From positions 31,671,005 through 31,735,004 of the forward strand of contig CM068583.1 of the NCBI GenBank assembly GCA_035048485.1: 64,000 nucleotides of DNA, in the 5' to 3' direction. The notes under the pieces are model-generated. The model was not told where the DNA came from. It did no database searches and was given only the letters and a program-made list of their open reading frames with translations. Made by a program: the position numbers and the translations under genes. This document shows positions 56,801 through 64,000 of this stretch, one piece after another. How positions within the stretch are numbered: the stretch's first letter is position 1; each line of letters opens with the position of its first letter. This stretch comes from Pteria penguin. Taxonomy: Eukaryota > Mollusca > Bivalvia > Pterioida > Pteriidae.

Positions 56801-59800
56801 TTTAGTGTATAGTTGAATTTGTCACTCTAACATATCTTGTTTCTTCACTGTCCCGTAACCAGTACATGTAGTTTTATTTCAACATTGAATTTGATGTTGT
56901 GTAGTTATTTTTACACTTTATTGTGTTGTACACCACATAGTAAATTTAGAAAAAAGTTCAATATACATGTACATGTCCTGTGAGTGCCTAAATAATGCAA
57001 GTGTAAAAATTGAGCAAAATTGTGTTAACAAAATAATACTTGATGTATGCAGAATTTATCAAAGAAATCATTTCATCAACACCTTCAGGCTTTTCATAGA
57101 AAAAGATGTCAATGGATGTGTTATCAAAATGTGGTTATTTCATATCTTTGTCTTTCATTTTCTTTTTTTTTCAAACTCATATAATTCTTTTTCAGAATAA
57201 AAAAGTAGTTATTGATGATGACAATGGTGAACAAGCAAAAAGAAATTCTTTTATAAAGTTGATAAATAAAAAGGTATGTAAATATTAAATACAAGGTATC
57301 AGTATGCATCCAATTTATATCCAGGTACTTTAGATTAATGCTGTGTTTGATTTAATTTGGTCAAGATGGATTTGAAGGTTCCCAGAGTACCTGTCATTTG
57401 TTAGATAGACACATGTGGTATATCTGGATACTCTGATTTCCTTTATCTATATACACTGACAGCCAACAAATATGTAAAATGATCTTAATGATATATAAAT
57501 CAACAAATTGACACAACTTTCCTGAAGCTCTTTTTACAGTACAGACTTAGGTCAGGAAAATTGGAAAATTTGAAACATGTCTTAAATATGTTTGTGTAAT
57601 TGTTATTGTCTATTTGACTTCCTCTGACTAGAATCATATCCAGACTTGACAGAGGTGAGAGGCTACAGTGAGTTTCAACACAGCATATTAGCCTACCTGA
57701 ATAACGAGACTTTTTTAGAGTCTTATATCTCTTATTATTGCACTTACATGGTGCCTAGTGTATTCATTCACATTAAATGTTAGCCTAAGAAATGTATATT
57801 GTGGAGATGCCCAAAGCATAGAAGGATTTTTCACATGCCAATGCATACTGTGACATGGTATCCCAGTTGATACTGTCTCATCAAAAGGACAGATAGAGCA
57901 GCGAATGATAAATTACTTTAAAATAATCTGAGTGACAGCTCGCTTTAAAGGATCACCATATCCTACTTTAATTCATTATGCATGTTACGTAGTTTTTGTC
58001 ATCACAGATAAATTTGTGTTAGATGAGTCCTTTATTTGTAACATCATAATGAAAAAGTGTGCCACAAGGTGTGATGTTGGACTTTGGCAATCAGTCATTT
58101 GAACTCAGATCCTCAAATTTGAAGACCACTGAATCAACTTGCCCTCATCATAATTCATATATCTGAAATGTACAATAGAAAGTATAACTTACATGTAATA
58201 TGGGAAGATACATTGAAATGGTTTTATATTTATTGATTTGAATATCAGCATGTTAACATGAAGTAAAGAGGAACATAGGGTGTTAAGGATATACCTGACT
58301 TGCAAAACTTTTATATCTCTATACAAAAGAGTTCCTCTTATCAAATGCAGTTGATGACAAGAAAGACAAATCTGATTCAGTCATAAATAAAGCTCCAGGG
58401 TTGCCAGGAATACTGCAAATACAGATTTTCTTTATCTTTTCACCAGATGGGTTTCAATTTCTTTGCTTCATTCAAGGGATTATGTGTTCAATATATTTTA
58501 TTTCAAATACGAAGAGAAAATGTCCGCCATAAAAGAAAATATTGAGTAATGGTATTTTTTGCCTATACATGGCATTGGAAAATGTCTGAATCAGTCAATC
58601 AAGGAAGTTTAAAAAACTCCAAATTTTCATTTGGTAACCACATCAGACGTCACTATGAGTCTCTATGATAGACCATAAGAAGAAACTGGTTCAGTTTTAA
58701 AGCAAATCTAACCTAAAACTGAATAGTAGGATATGACCTTAAACTATACAATTTACAATCATGGAGATTCTGTGCAGTAATACTTTATGGAGACAAAAAT
58801 GCACCAAAGTTTTGGAGGAGAATAATATTGATATTGGTAAAGTTAAATACATGTAGTTATAAAAATCCAAATTGATTATATAATTATGAAATCAATACTT
58901 ATGAGTGTCCATGTCAGTAACTTGATATATTACATTTAAATTCACATTTCTTGTTTGTAAATTTATATTAGTAAATATTTGTTTTCACTTGCTCTTATAG
59001 GTACCCAGAAAAACCATTGCTCTGCTATCTATTAAGCCTAAATATGGGCTTGACCAAGTCATGTGGGCAAGAGAGTATCACAGAGTGGAAAGTCAAAGAT
59101 ACGGAGAGTTATACGTCTCGTACAGTGATCACTGCATATATAATTGGTTTGATCCAAATGATCGAAATAAACAAAGTTATCATTTCTGTAAGTGTAGGGT
59201 ATAGGATTGCTGTATGGCTATTCAGTGTTAAAGTTATGGTTATCATTCAAATAGAGAATATTAGAAGTACGGATAGAATGTTTTGATAGCATTCATTTTA
59301 TAGTGTGAATCTAAGATAAATATATCAAGATGAAAATTAGTCAAAATGGAATTTCAAAGTTTGTAAAATCTTGATATCACTCTTTAGTTTTTTGAATTTC
59401 AGATAATGAACCACAGGAATCTGAGAATTTCAAAATATTGAAAATAGATTGGCCTTTACATATATGTTCCAAGTATCAGGTACATCTCAGATAACTTATT
59501 TATTGTGTAAGTTGATTCACAGATATTCATGACAAATATAAAAACTTCCAGAAAAAAAATATAATTCACTCAACTGGAAAGACTACACCAAGATGTAAGA
59601 AACAATGAAGACATTTGTGTACATGTACATGTATGTAGTCAATGATTTAGTCAATGTACTTTCGTATGTACAATTGGGAAACCAAAACTCTTGATTTTGA
59701 CATGTTTCTTAAGAACTACTGTGACGGGTGATGCATGCAAACAGGAGACGCTTACTCTCCCCGGGCACCTGGTCTCACCTCGGAATTTTTCAGTATTTCG

Positions 59801-61980
59801 GGGTTCACAACAGTTTCTTTTTGAAACTTACACTATTTTGTATCTGTCCTTGTACTTTTAGAATGATTAACGGTTTGGTACTTCTTCGATATTGATTAGA
59901 GTGTATTTGAATTTTATGATAAATTGAATTATTGACTTGGTTTTATCTTGTCTTGTCTGGTAACATTATGTGTATTTTTGTTACATTTTGTATTTACCCA
60001 TTCATGACTAGTGAATTCAAACCTAGTGAGTATGAATTGTAAGCTGAGGGATGAATACCTATAGTTACCTCACTTGAACTTTAAAAATTCCTATGTACCC
60101 ACAGTGTGGGAACTTGTCAGCAGGTCAATAATTTGAAACATAATTACTAATAAATCTTCTTTATTTACTCATAAATGAAAAATTCCTAAGTTTCTGCAAA
60201 ACTTTAATCATAACCGTTGTCCTTACTGAGTATCTTTAAATTCATTCCCTATTTACATATATATATATATATGTATATTTTTTAATTTAGTTTGAAGTTC
60301 CAGCACTGTTTCTGGAATGGGATGGAATGTTTTCTGGAAAAACTCCTGAAAAAAGTTTTCTTTCTGCTACAAGAGAAATATTCAAACAATGGTTAGAGAT
60401 CAGTCCATGGGGTCAAATTATTTTTATAAAATTTGGCTTTTCTGCAGGAGGTTAGTATTGTTGCAGAATTTCTTTGTTGAACAATTGCTATTGTTTTGAC
60501 TGAAATCAGCATAAAATTACATGTGATGTTACTTTCAAATGTTATTAATAAAATGAATTTCCTGTATGTAAACAATAATCTTTTTACAGTTGTGATATGT
60601 TCGTTACAATGCACAACAAAGTATAAAACAGTGATTGCTTTTTTGAAGGTGGAGAAAATGAATATGAGGATATGGTTACAAAAGTAAAAGATTTGGTAAA
60701 GGTAAGAACACTCTTTACTTATCTATTTAATGTGCTATTAACATTCAGAGTTTTCCTTAGTGTGATTAAATTCAGTGCCAATTACATTATATTATGTTAC
60801 CAGTGGCATAGCACTCTCAAGGCAAAAAGCAAATGAATACATGCTTATTTGTAGAGCATGCTGTAGGTCTTTTAAAATTGTATTATTAATATTGTTGTAT
60901 ATATATCTTCTGCTTTTAACAAACCTGCCTTTTTTTCAATTCGAATGCATGAAATTTTAAACCAACTACATCACTGGTTACATATTATAAATCTAAAATG
61001 AAGTTTTGCCACTGCTGTGATATAACTTCTTTAGCAATATGAATTCCTTCAACTGGAAAATGTAATACTTTTTTTTTTTTTTTTTGCTTTAAGAAAAGGA
61101 CAAAAAATGTTTGTATTTTTCATAGTGTCTGTTTTTAAAATACAAATAGGATGATAGTTTTTATGACATTTTTCTCTGGCTATTTTTAATATTTTTTTCT
61201 TGTCTTTGAGTACATGTACTTGAAAAAAGGTACATGGTTATTAAACAAAATTCTTGAACATAATCAGAAATGTAAATGCTATAAAAGTGTACATGGGCAT
61301 CTCTGCAATCTTGATGAAAATCGAAAATTAGACTTTAATTTAAAGACCTACAATTTGGACTCCTGGTTAGTGACTGAAATTGTGTATTGAAGCATGTTTT
61401 CCATATACAGCATATGACAACTTGATACATTTTAATGCCCCTAGATCGATAGATCAGGGGCATATTGTTTTGTCCTATCTGTTTGTTTGTTTGTCTGTCT
61501 GTTGTCAACTTTAACCTTGCCTATAAATTTTGAACCATGAGGAATAGAGACTTCATATCTGACATGCATACTCAACTAATGAAGCCCTTTCAAATGACTC
61601 CAAGGTCAATGATGTTTTGACCTTGACCTTCACGCTAAAAAAAAACTTTTTGGACTTTGGTGCTGCCAGGGGCATTAGTGTTTCACAAACACAGCTTGTT
61701 ATATGATTAATTGGAGTAACTTGCATAAAGAATTTAGTGATTTACCTTTGATCACTTAGTAAAAGTGGTACTTTAACTTCAGCATTAAAGTCAATGTTAA
61801 ATCAGTACTTTCGATACAAAATACCGTAATTTGTTGTTCTCCTGTTTACAGGTTACCGACAAATGTGTATATCTTTTCTATGTATCAGAACCATCCAAGG
61901 CAGGGAAGTACAGCAGACCTCCTGATCCAGGCGTACTAGCTTACTTACAGAAACAGCATTACCTAGATCTTTATAATCAG
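53699..61980 (+). CDS. Unrecognised conserved-looking protein, 5' nine exons
   Basis: Exons: 53699-53746, 54341-54490, 56521-56652, 57196-57273, 59001-59187, 59403-59479, 60291-60450, 60649-60701, 61852-61980. Total 1014 nt, 338 codons, every phase compatible; the gene continues past the window. I do not recognise the family. Visible points: MAANYDCVLYHGP start, an Asp/Glu-rich stretch (VIDDDNGEQ), WFDPND, an aromatic-rich segment (FEVPALFLEWDGMF), a strand-like IIFIKFGF, and CVYLFYVSEPSKAG near the end. No signal peptide or membrane helix. The mixed alpha/beta pattern suggests a soluble globular protein. The head-to-head layout with HELQ and the YY1-type start suggest broad expression. Codon sense and splice sites make a real gene likely; function is unknown. 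Confidence 0.82.
53750..53845. repeat. (CT)n then (CA)n microsatellite
   Basis: About 27 CT units then about 20 CA units, directly after the exon 1 donor. Confidence 0.98.
54132..54942. repeat. Long inverted repeat enclosing exon 2
   Basis: Left arm 54132-54317 (ggtccatagaattacagaaa...ctataaagg-type order ggaccatcattcacc) and right arm 54761-54942 are complementary over about 180 bp, with a 440-bp spacer holding the exon. No target duplication was found. Confidence 0.85.
54341..54490 (+). CDS. Unknown gene exon 2
   Basis: 50 codons, phase 0 at both ends: YWQPCWIGSIHNSNAVEDDT to GLILLNSVN. The T-rich acceptor tract belongs to the left arm of an inverted repeat that encloses the exon. Skipping it keeps the frame. 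Confidence 0.65.
55161..55241. repeat. Near-perfect hairpin, about 32-bp stem
   Basis: gcactattcaatatacaagt-gtgatatcaatat is followed after about 20 bases by its complement (atattgatatcacacttgta-tattgaatagtgc). It lies within an intron of the unknown gene. Confidence 0.9.
55540..56440. mobile_element. TIR element, about 0.9 kb, non-coding
   Basis: Left end cgtatttactcgaatataa and right end, reversed, ccatatttacacgaatataa, with cgtattatac phrases repeated inside both ends and TA-type flanks. The class is uncertain. Confidence 0.65.
56521..56652 (+). CDS. Unknown gene exon 3
   Basis: 44 codons, DRFHYYMKHMGSTHERICPL to VIQKLKQ, between cttttag and gtgaaa. Confidence 0.82.
57196..57273 (+). CDS. 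Unknown gene exon 4
   Basis: 26 codons, NKKVVIDDDNGEQAKRNSFI to LINKK, between tttttcag and gtatgt. Confidence 0.82.
57274..59000 (+). other. Intron of unknown gene; little seen
   Basis: AT-rich; a decayed SINE-like stretch around 57800-57905 (gatactgtctcatcaaaagga). No exon is supported. Confidence 0.55.
59001..59187 (+). CDS. Unknown gene exon 5
   Basis: 187 nt, VPRKTIALLSIKPKYGLDQV then ESQRYGELYVSYSDH and NWFDPNDRNKQ; phase 1 out at gtaagt. A longer open frame in another phase is a shadow. Confidence 0.85.
59403..59479 (+). CDS. Unknown gene exon 6
   Basis: 77 nt, YNEPQESENFKILKIDWPLH to CSKYQ, between aatttcag and gtacat. Confidence 0.82.
60291..60450 (+). CDS. Unknown gene exon 7
   Basis: 160 nt, FEVPALFLEWDGMFSGKTPE then REIFKQWLEISPWGQIIFIK and FGFSAG; phase 1 out at gttagt. 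Best-conserved-looking exon of the gene. Confidence 0.87.
60649..60701 (+). CDS. Unknown gene exon 8
   Basis: 53 nt, GGENEYEDMVTKVKDLVK including the residue split with exon 7; donor aag|gtaaga. Confidence 0.82.
61436..61700. repeat. Dispersed repeat with tgcccctag hairpin start
   Basis: tgcccctagatcgatagatc-aggggca forms a short hairpin, followed by (gttt)n/(gtct)n and tgaccttgacctt, ending aggggcattagtgtttcaca. It resembles the GGTCA-type family. Confidence 0.65.
61852..61980 (+). CDS. Unknown gene exon 9
   Basis: 43 codons, VTDKCVYLFYVSEPSKAGKY to YLDLYNQ, between gtttacag and gttaga. Its last 27 nt plus the donor resemble the 41-bp monomer of the array that follows. Confidence 0.85.
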
Positions 61981-64000
61981 GTTAGACATTGAGACAGTAT
62001 TGTAGATCTCTACAGTCAGGTTAGACATTGAGACAGTATTTTACATCTCTATAGTCAGGTTAGACATTATGGCACAGCATTGTAGATCTCTCTCATCAAG
62101 TTAGACATTATGGTACAGTATTGTAGATCTTTATAGTCAGGTTAGACATTATGGTACAGTATTGTAGATCTTCATAGTCAGGTTAGACATTATGGTACAA
62201 AATTGTAGATCTAAAGTTAGGTTAGACTTTATGACATGGTATTGTAGATCTCTATAGTCAGACATTATGATACAGTATTATAGATTTCTATCTTCAGGTT
62301 AGACATAATTACACAGCACATGTATTGTAGATAACTACTGTCAGGTTAAGCATTATGACACAGTATTGTAGATATCTGTAGTCAGGTTGGACATCGTTAC
62401 ACAGTATTGTAGACCTCTGTAATAAGGTTGGACATTATGACACAGTATTGTAGATCTCTATAGTCAGGTTGGACATTATGACAGTATTGTAGACCTCTGT
62501 AGTCAAGTTGGACATTATGACACAGTATTGTAGATCTCTGTAGTCAGGTTGGACATTGTGACACAGTATTGTAGACCTCTGTAGTAAGGTTGGACATTAT
62601 GACAGTATTGTAGATCTCTGTAGTCAGGTTGGACATTATGACACAGTATTGGAAATCTCTGTAATAAGGTTGGACATTATGACACAGTATTGGAGATCTC
62701 TGTAGTCAGGTTGGACATTATGACACAGTATTGTAGATCTCAGTAGTTAGGTTGGACATTACGACACAGTAATGTAGATATCTGTAGTAAGGTTGGAAAT
62801 AATGACACAGTATTGTAGATCTCACATGTCAGGTTTGATGTTATGACATAGTATTGTAGATCTCTGTAGTAAGGTTGGACATTATGAGATTTCAGTAGTC
62901 AGGTTGGACATTATGGCACAGCATTGCAGATCTCACATATGAGGTTTGACGTTATGAGATTTCAGTAGTCAGGTTGGACATTATGGCACAGCATTGTCGA
63001 TCTCTAGAGTCAAGTTGGACATTATAACATAGTATTGTAGATCTCTGTAGTATTGTAGATCTCTATAGTCAGGTTGGACATTATGACAACAATGTAGATC
63101 TCTATAGTCAGGTTGGACATTATGACACAGCATTGTAGATTTTTATAGTCAGGTTGGACATAATGACACAGTATTATAGATCTCTGTAGTCAGGTTGGAC
63201 ATAATGACACAGTATTGTAGATCTCAGTAGTCAGGTTGGACATTATGACACATTATTGTAGATCTCTATAGTCAGGTTGGACAGTATGACACAGCATTGT
63301 AGATCACTATACTCAAGTTTGACATTATGACAAAGTATTGTAGATCTCAGTAGTCAGGTTTGACATTATGACACAGTATTGTAGATCTCACATGTCAGGT
63401 TGGACATTATGACACAGTATTGTAGATCTCTGTAGTCAAGTTGGACTTTATGACACAGCATTGTAGTTATCAGTAGTCAGGTTGGACATTATTACACAGA
63501 ATTGTAGATCTCTATAGTCAGATTGGACTTTAGGACACAGCATTGTAAATCTCTCTAGTTGGGTTGAACATTATGACACAACATTGTAGATCTCTATAGT
63601 CAGGTTGGACATAATGACACAGTATTGTAGATCTCTGTAGTCAGGTTGGACATTATGACACAGTATTGTAGATCTCACATGTCAGGTTGGACATTATGAC
63701 ACAGTATTGTAGATCTCTGTAGTCAAGTTGGACTTTATGACACAGCATTGTAGTTATCAGTAGTCAGGTTGGACATTATAACACAGTATTGTAGATCTCT
63801 ATAGTCAGGTTGGACTTTATGACACAGCATTGTAGATCTCAGTAGTCAGGTTGGACATTATTACACAGTATTGTAGATCTCTATAGTCAGGTTGGACTTT
63901 ATGACAGCATTGTAGATCTCTCTAGTCGGGTTGAACATTATGACACAACATTGTATATCTCTATAATCAGGTTGGACATAATGACACTGTATGGTAGATC
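61981..64000. repeat. Minisatellite D, 41-bp monomers, about 50 copies, continues off window
   Basis: The monomer is gttagacattatggtacagt + attgtagatctttatagtca + g, later with gttgga and variable lengths from small deletions. It starts exactly at the exon 9 donor. Each unit carries tagtcag|gtt, a donor-like junction. Confidence 0.96.

Overview
The window is eukaryotic nuclear DNA: AT-rich, with small GT-AG exons scattered through kilobase introns. The repeats (tRNA-derived SINEs, a hairpin-ended interspersed family, GGTCA-rich dispersed repeats, several MITE-like elements) and the lineage-specific look of the proteins suggest a mollusc, most likely a bivalve. This is a judgement from pattern, not a database match.

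Three genes are supported. (1) A prominin (CD133-like) gene on the + strand, with its 5' part outside the window. Exons from 4830 to about 22405 encode transmembrane segments 3, 4 and 5 and the second large extracellular loop. (2) A complete-looking HELQ (Ski2-family DNA-repair helicase) gene on the - strand, 49291 down to 26507. Its 17 coding exons join without a frame error into 974 codons plus a stop. (3) A + strand gene that I do not recognise, starting at 53699. Nine exons are seen (338 codons, frame intact) and it runs off the right edge. Prominin and HELQ are tail to tail; HELQ and the third gene are head to head, about 2.6 kb apart if HELQ starts near 51.1 kb.

Regions: 1-4829 is a minisatellite of about 45-48 bp ending at a prominin 3' splice site. 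4830-22.4 kb is prominin, with a LINE fragment, a 25-bp array, a 34-bp array, a 55-bp array, SINE and hairpin-family insertions, and a G/T-only tract. 22.4-26.5 kb is the shared 3' region, with a foldback element. 26.5-49.3 kb is HELQ, with repeat-filled introns. 49.3-53.7 kb is the HELQ upstream region. 53.7-62 kb is the third gene, and 61981-64000 is a 41-bp array in its next intron.

The most striking observation is that all four large gene-embedded minisatellites sit on exon/intron junctions. In each, the monomer resembles that junction, containing the end of the adjacent exon plus its splice site: one acceptor-seeded and three donor-seeded arrays, in two genes. The arrays therefore contain dozens of potential decoy splice sites. 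I propose this as the candidate undescribed phenomenon. No new multi-gene system was seen.
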